In this document: piece after piece, positions 38,840 through 47,151 of the stretch
How the letters are laid out: every line of letters starts with the position of its first letter
Position numbering within the stretch: position 1 is the first letter of the stretch
DNA from: a virus
Length of the DNA stretch: 64,000 nucleotides
Strand: one strand, 5' to 3'
IMG/VR virus record: IMGVR_UViG_3300042691_034899
Location: 16,849-80,848 of that record
The notes under the pieces: model-generated
What the model was told of the DNA's origin: nothing
Seen by the model: only the letters and a program-made list of their open reading frames with translations
Databases searched by the model: none
Translations under genes and position numbers: made by a program

Positions 38840-39159
38840 TGAAATTTAAAGTTGGAGACAAGGTAGTGTGCATTGATGATAATTTTGATACATCTAAACC
38901 TAATTTCGAAAAGATATTTCCAAATCTTCCAGTAAAAGATTCTGTATACACGATCAGAGAATACCAAGAGCCTTCAATCAAATTAGTTGAGGTTGTTAAT
39001 CCTACTTCATTAATTAATCTGGATGGTATTATAATAGAGGATGAGGGAGCATTTCATGAAAAAAGATTTGCACCAGTTTTGTCTAAGGGTATGAGTATCG
39101 AAGCGGAAATTTCTAAGATGATTAAGAAAAAGAAAAGTAAAAAATTAGTTGCCAGTTAA
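38839..39159 (+). CDS. Hypothetical protein, SH3-like (106 aa)
   Basis: FKVGDKVVCIDDN...YTIREYQEPSIKLVEVVNP...EKRFAPV resembles small phage SH3/KOW-like proteins. Basic tail KKKKSKK. Shares a base with the upstream stop. Confidence 0.65.
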   Translation: MKFKVGDKVVCIDDNFDTSKPNFEKIFPNLPVKDSVYTIREYQEPSIKLVEVVNPTSLINLDGIIIEDEGAFHEKRFAPVLSKGMSIEAEISKMIKKKKSKKLVAS

Positions 39160-39178
39160 AATCTTTTAATTAGATTTG
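39149..39178 (+). promoter_or_regulatory. Promoter TTG-N19-TAGATTTG
   Basis: TTG 39149-39151 and TAGATTTG 39171-39178, 22 nt before ATG 39201. Confidence 0.75.
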
Positions 39179-39200
39179 CTCAAATTTAAAAACCAAATAT

Positions 39201-39638
39201 ATGAATAATCAATTTATCTGTAAGGTCCGTTACACAAAGGATCTTGAAAACGGTACTCTTAAGAGAGTATCAGAATCTTTTCTTGTGCATGCATTCACAT
39301 TCGGTGGTGCTGAAGAAGAAATCTACAAACACTTAGGCGAAACTATTAAAGGAGAATTTATAGTTGAGGCTATTACAAAAGTTCAATTCATGGACATCTT
39401 TGAATCCGAAGATTTAGGTGATTACTTTGAGGTTAAGATCAAGCATACTTTGTCTGATGAGGACTCTGGAAAAGATAAGAAAACTGTATATACTTATCTA
39501 ACTTCCGCAAAAGATGCGAAGAAAGCTTACGATACTGTAATGGGTGAAGTATCTAGCTTACTATTTGAGCCTGAGGTATCTGTAGTTAAGGAATCAAAGA
39601 TTATGGAAGTGTTTCAGCCATCTGAAGTAGAAGCATAA
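39201..39638 (+). CDS. DUF4494-type protein (145 aa)
   Basis: FICKVRYTKDLENGTLKRVSESFLVHAFTF start, then a second CK-type half (YFEVKIKHTLSDEDSGKDKK) and the SKIMEVF end match DUF4494, a family found in Bacteroidetes and their phages. Function unknown. Own promoter and terminator. Confidence 0.75.
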   Translation: MNNQFICKVRYTKDLENGTLKRVSESFLVHAFTFGGAEEEIYKHLGETIKGEFIVEAITKVQFMDIFESEDLGDYFEVKIKHTLSDEDSGKDKKTVYTYLTSAKDAKKAYDTVMGEVSSLLFEPEVSVVKESKIMEVFQPSEVEA

Positions 39639-39692
39639 TTTTAAATGTTCTAATTTACTTGCAGGATTCATACCTTGTACGTATCTTTATAG

Positions 39693-39725
39693 TCCGACTT
39701 TTTTCTAAACGAAGTCGGATTTTTT
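39693..39725 (+). terminator. Intrinsic terminator before nrdB
   Basis: TCCGACTT / AAGTCGGA stem followed by TTTTTT. Confidence 0.9.
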
Positions 39726-39744
39726 AACCTTTAAACTTTAAAAA

Positions 39745-40722
39745 ATGGGGATTTTTGATAAGAGAGTTAGTTACAAACCTTTCGAGTATTCTCACATAAC
39801 AGATCCGTTGATCGATGCTATGTGGGCGAGTCATTGGACTCACAATGAATTTAATTTTAAGAACGATGTTCAGGACTTTAAGACAAGGCTTACTGATCAA
39901 GAAAGAGGAGTAGTAAAGAGAGCTATTCTTTTGACTTCTCAAGTAGAGGTAGCTGTAAAATCTTATTGGTCTAACATTGGAAGAGTTCTTCCAAAGCCTG
40001 AGATATCTGACTTAGGTGCAGTGTTCGGTGGTGTTGAAGTGATTCATTCAAGAGCCTATGCAGAGATTTTGTCTAAGCTAGGATTAGAAAATGAATTTGA
40101 TACACTATTCTCAGAGCCAGTTGTAAAAGGTAGAGTGGATTATCTTTCTAAGTATGTGAATAAAATCTACAAAGATGACAAGAAGAATATAGTATATTCA
40201 TTAATCTTATTCACATTATTTACGGAGTACTGCGCTTTATTCTCTCAGTTCTACACCATACTTGGGTTCAATAGATTTAGAGGTATACTAAAAGATGTAT
40301 CTAACATTGTACAGTATACTTCAAAAGAAGAGAATCTACATGCTGAAGGTGGTATGGCATTGATTAATCAAATACGTGAAGAGCATCCAGAAGTATTTGA
40401 TGAAGAGCTTACTAGTAAAATTTACTCAGAAGTTCAAGAAGCGTTCACGGCTGAGTCTAATCTTATTGATTGGATTTTGCAAGGGTACGAAAATGAATTC
40501 CTATCTCAAGATATACTAGAGGGGTATATTAAAAGAAGGATGAATGAATGCCTATCAAAAATAGGTTTTGAAAAACAATTTGAAATTCCTTCCAATATTA
40601 TTGAGGAAACTAATTGGATGGAGGAAGAGGTATATGCTTCAGCTATGACAGATTTCTTTCATAAGAAGCCTATAGACTATGCGAAAAAAACAAAAGTATT
40701 TAACGAAGAAGAATTATTTTAA
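39745..40722 (+). CDS. nrdB: Ribonucleotide reductase small subunit (325 aa)
   Basis: Ferritin-like radical-generating subunit of class I RNR. Metal and radical residues: Glu in TSQVEVAV, EVIHSRAY (Glu, His and the Tyr122 equivalent), FTEYCALF and SKEENLHAEG (Glu, His). The C-terminal FNEEELF tail should dock on NrdA, whose gene follows after 1 nt. Provides dNTPs for phage replication. Confidence 0.95.
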   Translation: MGIFDKRVSYKPFEYSHITDPLIDAMWASHWTHNEFNFKNDVQDFKTRLTDQERGVVKRAILLTSQVEVAVKSYWSNIGRVLPKPEISDLGAVFGGVEVIHSRAYAEILSKLGLENEFDTLFSEPVVKGRVDYLSKYVNKIYKDDKKNIVYSLILFTLFTEYCALFSQFYTILGFNRFRGILKDVSNIVQYTSKEENLHAEGGMALINQIREEHPEVFDEELTSKIYSEVQEAFTAESNLIDWILQGYENEFLSQDILEGYIKRRMNECLSKIGFEKQFEIPSNIIEETNWMEEEVYASAMTDFFHKKPIDYAKKTKVFNEEELF

Positions 40723-40723
40723 A

Positions 40724-42370
40724 ATGGAAAACTTTTATTGGCTTAACGAAGAATCAAGAAAATTTTTAAATGAAGGCTATCTTTTACCTGGTGTTACTCC
40801 AGAAGATAGAATCAGACAAATAGCTGATACAGCTGAACGAATAATGGGTATTAACGGATTCTCAGATAAGTTCTACGGATATATGGCAAAGGGCTTTTAC
40901 TCTTTAGCTACTCCAGTATGGATGAACTTTGGACTAGACAGAGGCCTACCTATATCGTGTTATGGGATTGACATTCAAGATGACACAGCGGATATTGTAA
41001 GAGCTGCTGCTGAGATTGGAATGCTTACAAAACATGGTGGGGGTACTGCTGGATTCTTTGGCAAACTTCGTCACAGAGGAGCTCTAATTAAAAGCAATGG
41101 GGTATCTAATGGTCCTATATCTTTTATGGAGTTGTTCCAATCAGCTACGAATGTTATCACACAAGGTCAAGCAAGGAGAGGTTACTTTGCTGCTTACCTA
41201 AACATTGATCATCCAGACATTGAGGAGTTCCTGAAGTGTAGAGAAGAAGGTCACCCAATCCAAGACATAGCATTAGCTGTAACTATCCCAGACTATTGGA
41301 TGCAAGAGATGATTGATGGAGATAAAGGCAAGAGAGCTATAATGGCAAAGGTACACAAGAAGAGATCTGAAACTGGATTCCCTTACATATTCTTTTCTGA
41401 TAATGTAGATAAAGATAAGCCTCAAGTGTATAAGGATAAAGACTTAAAGATTAATCACAGTCAAATGTGTTCTGAGATAATCGAGTACACTGATGATGAA
41501 AAAACATTTGTTTGTTGTTTATCCTCTTTGAACTTAGTTCATTGGGATGAGATTAAAGAGACAGATGCAATTGAAACTCTAACTATATTCCTTGATGCTG
41601 TATATACAGAGTTTATTGAAAAGGCAGAAGGTATACCATTCTTTGAGAAGGCCGTAAAATTTGCAAAGGAACATAGAAGTATTGGTCTTGGTGTTTTAGG
41701 ATGGCATAGTTTCTTGCAATCTAAAATGATTCCTTTTGAAGGTATGGAAGCTATGTATCTCAATGCGGAAATCTTCAAGACTATTAATGAAAGAAGCTTA
41801 GAGACAAGTAAAAAACTAGCCATATTTTATGGAGAGCCTGAGATGCTTAAAGGATACGATGAGAGATTCACAACAAGAGTTGCTATTGCTCCTACTACTT
41901 CATCAAGTTTTATCTTAGGTCAGGTGTCTCCATCAATTGAGCCGTTGCATTCTAATTACTTTTTGAAAGACTTAGCTAAAGGTAAATTCTCGTATAAGAA
42001 TCCTTACTTAGAAGAGCTACTTAAAAACAAAGGACTAGATACTCCAGAAACTTGGAAAAGTATTATGGTTAAGGGTGGATCTGTTCAGCACCTAGAGGGT
42101 CTGACAAAAGAAGAGAAGGATGTATTCAAAACATTCGGAGAGATAAGTCAGATGGAAATTGTAAAACAAGCAGCTCAAAGACAGAAATGGATAGATCAGG
42201 CTCAGTCATTGAATCTTATGATTCATCCAGACGTTCCGTTAAAGGATGTTAATGCTTTGCTTATTGAAGCTTGGAAGCTTGGACTTAAAACACTATATTA
42301 CCAAAGGAGTGTAAATATTGCACAACAAGTATCAAGAGATATTTTGTCTTGTGCATCTTGCGAGGCGTAA
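40724..42370 (+). CDS. nrdA: Ribonucleotide reductase large subunit (548 aa)
   Basis: Catalytic subunit without an N-terminal ATP-cone, so lacking that allosteric activity switch (548 aa versus about 760 in E. coli). Visible: ATPVWMNFG, ISCYG (first active-site Cys), MCSEIIEY with the thiyl Cys and Glu, FVCCLSSLNL, APTTSSSFILG, and the C-terminal CASCEA redox pair. The normally conserved Asn of the NxCxE triad reads Gln here (SQMCSE). ATG 40724 chosen; the longer frame overlaps nrdB. Confidence 0.93.
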   Translation: MENFYWLNEESRKFLNEGYLLPGVTPEDRIRQIADTAERIMGINGFSDKFYGYMAKGFYSLATPVWMNFGLDRGLPISCYGIDIQDDTADIVRAAAEIGMLTKHGGGTAGFFGKLRHRGALIKSNGVSNGPISFMELFQSATNVITQGQARRGYFAAYLNIDHPDIEEFLKCREEGHPIQDIALAVTIPDYWMQEMIDGDKGKRAIMAKVHKKRSETGFPYIFFSDNVDKDKPQVYKDKDLKINHSQMCSEIIEYTDDEKTFVCCLSSLNLVHWDEIKETDAIETLTIFLDAVYTEFIEKAEGIPFFEKAVKFAKEHRSIGLGVLGWHSFLQSKMIPFEGMEAMYLNAEIFKTINERSLETSKKLAIFYGEPEMLKGYDERFTTRVAIAPTTSSSFILGQVSPSIEPLHSNYFLKDLAKGKFSYKNPYLEELLKNKGLDTPETWKSIMVKGGSVQHLEGLTKEEKDVFKTFGEISQMEIVKQAAQRQKWIDQAQSLNLMIHPDVPLKDVNALLIEAWKLGLKTLYYQRSVNIAQQVSRDILSCASCEA

Positions 42371-42393
42371 CTCACCTCCAAATTCCCCCAGGA

Positions 42394-42421
42394 GCCCTCA
42401 CATTTTGTGGGGGCTTTTTTT
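42394..42421 (+). terminator. Intrinsic terminator after nrdA
   Basis: GCCCTCAC / GTGGGGGC stem and a seven-T run; the T-run also supplies the -33 TTTG of the next promoter. Confidence 0.9.
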
Positions 42422-42449
42422 GTTTAGCCAAATTTTTTCATTATATTTG
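42419..42449 (+). promoter_or_regulatory. Promoter TTTG-N19-TATATTTG, 4 nt before ATG
   Basis: TTTG 42419-42422, TATATTTG 42442-42449, 4 nt, ATG 42454. Leaderless. Confidence 0.8.
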
Positions 42450-42453
42450 CAAT

Positions 42454-43002
42454 ATGCTAGACAAGAAAGTACAAGACCACATTGATTTGGTCATACCTCC
42501 AGCAAAAAAGGAGTTAAAGTTTATAAAAGAACAAAACTGGTCTGAGATATCGCATCTTGGTAAGAGGGAAAGTATGTATAACCTTCAGTCAATTCTTAAT
42601 GAAAGGAACATAAATGCTTTGGTAAAACTGTACAACCTTGCAGAAGAAGATTTAGGTCATCCAGAAGTTAGGAAGTCTATAAAGATTCTTTTGGAATTCT
42701 ACTACATACTAGAAAAAAGGTATCAAAATGTTGACAAGAAGTTTGACTGGACAAAGTTTGATCAAAGTGAAAAGGACATTGAAAAGAAGATGGCCGATGA
42801 GATTGAATTTCAATCAGGAGTTCTGAAAGACCTATCAAGATTTAAAGAGAACTTACGTAAAATAAATTTCGGTGAGGAGTCTAACGATTTAGATATTCCT
42901 ATTCACTCAGATAAACCAATACCAGTTATTATGGCAGAGTCTGTCGAAGCTAGGTATCCAGAGATAAGGGAATTTATTAACAAAAAGCTGACTCAAAAAT
43001 GA
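42454..43002 (+). CDS. Hypothetical helical protein (182 aa)
   Basis: Not recognised. All-helical and charged. The start at 42454 is fixed by the promoter and the terminator lying in the longer frame. ATGA coupling to the helicase suggests a helicase partner. Confidence 0.7.
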   Translation: MLDKKVQDHIDLVIPPAKKELKFIKEQNWSEISHLGKRESMYNLQSILNERNINALVKLYNLAEEDLGHPEVRKSIKILLEFYYILEKRYQNVDKKFDWTKFDQSEKDIEKKMADEIEFQSGVLKDLSRFKENLRKINFGEESNDLDIPIHSDKPIPVIMAESVEARYPEIREFINKKLTQK

Positions 43003-44411
43003 TGCAATTAAGAGACTACCAACGGTCAGCTGTCAATGCTGCGATGAAGTATATTAGTTCAGCTAGTAAATCCCCAGCTATAATAGTAGCTCCAACTGGA
43101 GCTGGGAAGAGTTGGGAGATAGCTGGTATTGCAAAAAATTATCCTGATCCAATATTGATACTACAGCCTTCTATAGAATTATTGAAGCAGAACTATGATA
43201 AGTTTATGCTGATGGGTGGTGAGGCTAGTATATTTTCTGCAGGAGCAAAAGAAAAGGTAATCAGCCATGTTACCTATGCGACCATTGGAAGTGTCAAGTC
43301 AAAGGTAGCTGAACTTAAAAAAGCTGGAGTAAGTCTTGTAATTATAGATGAATGTCACCATGGTGTAAGCCCTGAGCCTAGTTCTGAATTCTCAAAATTT
43401 ATAAGAGCCTTGAATCCCAAAAAAGTTATTGGGCTTACAGCAACTCCTTTCAGACTTAAGAGTACAATGGAAGGGAGTAAGTTATCTATGCTGAATAGAG
43501 TTCGACCTGGGTACTTTAAAGAATTCATTCATGTAACTCAGATCAAAGAAATGATTGACCTTGGATACTGGTGTCCATCTATTGAAGAGGAATGGACTAT
43601 GGACGAGGGAACTCTAAAATTAAATACCAACGGTACAGAGTTTACAGAGGACAGTATAAAAAGAGCTGTAGAAGCAAACGGTATAAACAACAAAATCTAT
43701 CTTCGAGTCAAAGAGTTATTGCATCAGAACAACAGAAACAGTATTCTTGTATTTGTGGACTCTGTTTTATCGTGTGAGAAATTCTGCCAATGGATTCCAA
43801 ATAGTGCATACTTATCGAGTGATACCAAAGATAAAGACAGAGAAAGAATCGTAAGGGAATTCAAGGAAGGTAAGATAAAAGTTGTATTCAACTACGGAAT
43901 ACTAAGCACTGGATTCGATTTTCCTGGTCTTGACTGTATTATAATGGGAAGGCCTACAAACTCTTTGTCTGCATTTTATCAGATATACGGAAGAGGTGTG
44001 AGAACAATGGATGGAAAGAAAGACTTTTTATTTATTGATTACTGTAACAACTTCAATAGATTAGCTCATCCAAGAGACATAACCATCGAAAACTATGAAG
44101 GTTATGGATGGGGTGTGTTTACAAAAGAAAGATTAGTAACTGGAGTTCCATTGGATGGACCAGTAGTTACAAGAGAAGATCTAAATAATAAATCAAAAGG
44201 GAGTGATGGATCTATTGTCTTCCCGTTCGGAAAGAATAAAAACAAAAAAGTTGTAGACGTATATAAGAAAGATCCATCTTACATAAACTGGCTCTTAAAA
44301 CAAGACTGGTTAGACAATGGATTTAAAAAGAAGGTGGAGGACATAGTTAAAAGTATGACACTTAATGCTATTGCTCCTATAAAACCTAAATCTGTAGGGT
44401 ATTCTGGATAG
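42999..44411 (+). CDS. SF2 DEAD/DEAH-box helicase with ExoX-like C-terminal tail (470 aa)
   Basis: Motifs in order: Q-like LRDYQRSAV, Walker A APTGAGKSW (about 31-39), DECHH (about 113), TATPF (about 148), ILSTGFDFPG and QIYGRGVRT (about 326-334). Similar to UvsW/RadD/XPB-type recombination helicases. Near residue 407 FPFGKNKNKKVVDVYKKDPS begins a short domain like the C-terminal tail of ExoX-type exonucleases. Probably branch migration or fork remodelling. Confidence 0.88.
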   Translation: MMQLRDYQRSAVNAAMKYISSASKSPAIIVAPTGAGKSWEIAGIAKNYPDPILILQPSIELLKQNYDKFMLMGGEASIFSAGAKEKVISHVTYATIGSVKSKVAELKKAGVSLVIIDECHHGVSPEPSSEFSKFIRALNPKKVIGLTATPFRLKSTMEGSKLSMLNRVRPGYFKEFIHVTQIKEMIDLGYWCPSIEEEWTMDEGTLKLNTNGTEFTEDSIKRAVEANGINNKIYLRVKELLHQNNRNSILVFVDSVLSCEKFCQWIPNSAYLSSDTKDKDRERIVREFKEGKIKVVFNYGILSTGFDFPGLDCIIMGRPTNSLSAFYQIYGRGVRTMDGKKDFLFIDYCNNFNRLAHPRDITIENYEGYGWGVFTKERLVTGVPLDGPVVTREDLNNKSKGSDGSIVFPFGKNKNKKVVDVYKKDPSYINWLLKQDWLDNGFKKKVEDIVKSMTLNAIAPIKPKSVGYSG

Positions 44412-44416
44412 AAAAA

Positions 44417-44435
44417 GCCCCCTAAAATTGGGGGC
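44417..44435 (-). terminator. Terminator between convergent operons
   Basis: GCCCCC / GGGGGC stem. The A-run at 44412-44416 gives a T-tail on the minus strand; on the plus strand it has no T-run but may still slow polymerase. Confidence 0.7.
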
Positions 44436-44487
44436 CTAAAACAATGCAGTAAACAGATTCTAATAACACAAACAAATATACAAAAAA

Positions 44488-44913
44488 TTATTGGAATATC
44501 TCGTTATTTTTTCTTAAGAATTCAAAAAGTTCTTCAGTAACAAGACCCGTTCCATCTGGATGTGGATCATGCCACAACTCTCCATTCCTATAAATACACA
44601 CATGGTCAAAGCCTCTATAGCTTTCTCCTATTACTAGGTAGTAACTATTGTCAAACTGATGACCGTTTAGTGATCCCCAATCATACCCTCTTTCCTGTAG
44701 CCATAATGATAAAACAAGAACCCATTTAACATCGGCTTCATCATCTGAAAAATGTTCTTGTATTTGAATACAATCTTCGGGGCTTTCTAAGTCCAGGAAA
44801 CATGCTATAGCTGCAGCGTATGAATTCTCCCTTGTCTTTACATCGTCCCAAAGGTGATTTAAGACTGAATCTACTCTTGTCTGTACCATCTTCTTCATAA
44901 GAGAATTTTTCAC
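44488..44913 (-). CDS. Hypothetical protein with HDPHPDGTGL motif (141 aa)
   Basis: C-terminal DHVCIYRNGELWHDPHPDGTGL is a motif I recognise from phage proteins of unknown role; together with the upstream Cys residues it recalls a papain-like Cys-His-Asp arrangement, but this is not established. Confidence 0.65.
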   Translation of the reverse strand: MKNSLMKKMVQTRVDSVLNHLWDDVKTRENSYAAAIACFLDLESPEDCIQIQEHFSDDEADVKWVLVLSLWLQERGYDWGSLNGHQFDNSYYLVIGESYRGFDHVCIYRNGELWHDPHPDGTGLVTEELFEFLRKNNEIFQ

Positions 44914-44963
44914 TAATTTAAAAATCTATATTCACAATTCCAAAAAAGTTAATTGATTTGTAA

Positions 44964-46901
44964 TTAGTGTACATCTGCATATGTTTTTCCTACTTGAACG
45001 TCTACTTCTAATTTGATTGGATAGTTAAAACAGCTATTCACTTTTTCCATGCATTCATGTAGAATCTTCTCAGCCCATTCAGCTTTATCCTCATCTACAC
45101 AAAGTAAAACTTCATCATGGAACTGAGCTACTGGCTTTAATCCCTCTTGAATCATGAAGTATACCCAAAGGTCAAACATCTTTACACCAGCATTCTGATT
45201 ACATGCAGAGAACCTAATATGATCAGATGTAAGATATAACCATAAGCTACTGTATGGATTATATACCCATGTCTTATCATCAACAACTTTTGTCATCCTA
45301 TCTTCAGCATATTGCTTTACAGCCCAGTTCCTATCCCAGTAAGCTTCCAATACATTCTTAGCTTCTTTCAGTTGAATACTAGCTGATTCTGATATCTTTG
45401 CAGGCCCAGCTCCGTATGTCGCAGCATAATTTACAGTCTTGGCAACAGCTCTCTTTTTGGATAATCTTATATACTCCTTCTCCATAGATTCTTCTGTAAA
45501 GTTTCTATAGATATCTGGACAGTCCTCCGCTTTTCTGCCTTTAGACTTGAACCACTTAAAGAATTTAATCTCCTCGCTGTTCAACAATCCAGATCGTTCA
45601 CCAATATCCAAGTGAGCATCCCATCCCTTTACGTTCATCTGCTCAACGTATTCTGGATCATAGTTATAGATTGCTATTTGTTTTGTTTTATCTTCCAAAG
45701 AGGATACGTCACTACCTATTAGAACTTTTCCAGGAGGAGCTATCATTACGGATCTAATGTATTCTCCATACTGAGCTGTTGGCTTTGGTAGATTCACAAA
45801 TGGATTAGAGTGCTTAAGTCTTATTGTCTTTGCAAATCCATTGCATCTAGCAGCTGCGTATCCATCTTTATCAGCATACTTCAGAAAAGCTTTTAAGTAT
45901 CCTGCTCTATGAGAAGCTACTGATAACCCATCAAGAGCTTCTAGTTCAGGCTTTACCTCTATCAACTTCTTAATGTTAGGGCATAGATTCTTATCGTCAT
46001 CCCTTAGTTGAGGAACTTTTCCATTTGCTCCATCCTTATAGTACTTAGGATGCCAACCAAGAGATGTGAGAAAATCTTTCATCTGTTGATCTGAATTTGG
46101 ATTTGGATCTTCGTACTTAACTATTTCTCTTATTTCTCCATCGTAATCTTGAGGCAGATCAGCTCTTTCAAGTAAATCAAACCACTTCTCTCCAGCTGCA
46201 GATAATGATCCATCCTTTTTGAATATAACAGATGGCTTTTTTCTTATACTGTACTTAGGAACTTTAGGCATGATGTTTTGAAGCTGTTCTATCTTTTCAG
46301 ATATAATACCTTCAAGTATTTCTAAGTTCTTCTCTGCTTGCTTAACATCAATAAGGATCTTATTTGCTTCTTGGTAATGAAGGCATTCCATCTTGAATGT
46401 AAAATACTTTATTACATTTACAATAGCCTGCTCATCCTCATCATAGAGTTCGTTTAAAAGGTTAAGCATCTTAACCCAAAGATTAGTATTTATCTTAACA
46501 TCTTCTTCGCATCGGTGTCTGTACTCTTCGTAAGTTAAACTATTCCAATCTTCTATCTCTGGCTTTGGTACACCAAATCTTTCACCCCATGCTTCAAGCC
46601 CATGCTTTAAATACTCGTTGTATAAGTACCAGCTTATTCCAAGTGTATCTATTATCTGAGCATTAAATTCAAATCCTAGCTTCTCCAATGCTGGTTTATC
46701 ATAGGATACAAAGTTATGTCCGACAATAACATTATCATGATTCCCTACTAGATTCTGGATTCTACTTCTGTCTGCTGTGCTTATTATTTGCCAACCCCCA
46801 TTATCATCTTTATATGCAGCTGATAAAACATGGAGCTTTGTAAGCTCATCTAATAAACCATCACATTCGATATCTACAACAAACACTTTATTTAAATCCA
46901 T
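44964..46901 (-). CDS. polA: DNA polymerase I family A with 3'-5' exonuclease (645 aa)
   Basis: Phage replicative polymerase of T7 type, without 5'-3' exonuclease. Exonuclease: VVDIECDG (8-15), VGHNFVSYD (about 60), HRCEEDVKIN (about 129). Polymerase: motif A IGSDVSSLEDK (about 398), motif B KKRAVAKTVNYAATYGAG (about 482), motif C FHDEV (about 592). Motif A deviates from the usual DYSQIELR while keeping D and E. Leftward replication block with its own promoter. Confidence 0.95.
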   Translation of the reverse strand: MDLNKVFVVDIECDGLLDELTKLHVLSAAYKDDNGGWQIISTADRSRIQNLVGNHDNVIVGHNFVSYDKPALEKLGFEFNAQIIDTLGISWYLYNEYLKHGLEAWGERFGVPKPEIEDWNSLTYEEYRHRCEEDVKINTNLWVKMLNLLNELYDEDEQAIVNVIKYFTFKMECLHYQEANKILIDVKQAEKNLEILEGIISEKIEQLQNIMPKVPKYSIRKKPSVIFKKDGSLSAAGEKWFDLLERADLPQDYDGEIREIVKYEDPNPNSDQQMKDFLTSLGWHPKYYKDGANGKVPQLRDDDKNLCPNIKKLIEVKPELEALDGLSVASHRAGYLKAFLKYADKDGYAAARCNGFAKTIRLKHSNPFVNLPKPTAQYGEYIRSVMIAPPGKVLIGSDVSSLEDKTKQIAIYNYDPEYVEQMNVKGWDAHLDIGERSGLLNSEEIKFFKWFKSKGRKAEDCPDIYRNFTEESMEKEYIRLSKKRAVAKTVNYAATYGAGPAKISESASIQLKEAKNVLEAYWDRNWAVKQYAEDRMTKVVDDKTWVYNPYSSLWLYLTSDHIRFSACNQNAGVKMFDLWVYFMIQEGLKPVAQFHDEVLLCVDEDKAEWAEKILHECMEKVNSCFNYPIKLEVDVQVGKTYADVH

Positions 46902-46918
46902 CCTCTATTTATTTTAAA

Positions 46919-46950
46919 CAAAGATAAAAATAAAAAGAGTCATAAACAAA
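46919..46950 (-). promoter_or_regulatory. Promoter TTTG-N20-TATCTTTG for polA
   Basis: Minus strand TTTG (46950-46947) and TATCTTTG (46926-46919). A GAGG lies just before the ATG. The -33 element is formed by the tail of the upstream terminator. Confidence 0.75.
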
Positions 46951-46953
46951 AAA

Positions 46954-46979
46954 TCCCCCACCAAATTAATGATGAGGGA
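46954..46979 (-). terminator. Leftward terminator after dnaB operon
   Basis: Minus strand TCCCTCATC / GGTGGGGGA stem with two G-U pairs, followed by a T-run. Confidence 0.75.
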
Positions 46980-47151
46980 CAAATAAGTGAATTGTGTCTA
47001 CGGTATTTACGCTTAGAAGTCTTAGGATTTACGATAAACGACCTCTGCTTCCCCTGTCTGTAGACCTACCAAATTCCAACCTACATAGCAAACATACATA
47101 GTATAATCTGAATAAGCAAATAGATGAAATTTAATCCAATATTTTTGGCTG

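Noticed and set aside
42349-42453. Longer N-terminus for the gene at 42454
   Set aside because: The extra 35 codons read through the nrdA terminator and the promoter.
47022-47099. 25-residue ORF on the minus strand after dnaB
   Set aside because: No overlap coupling, promoter or recognisable content; the longer version overlaps dnaB in another frame.
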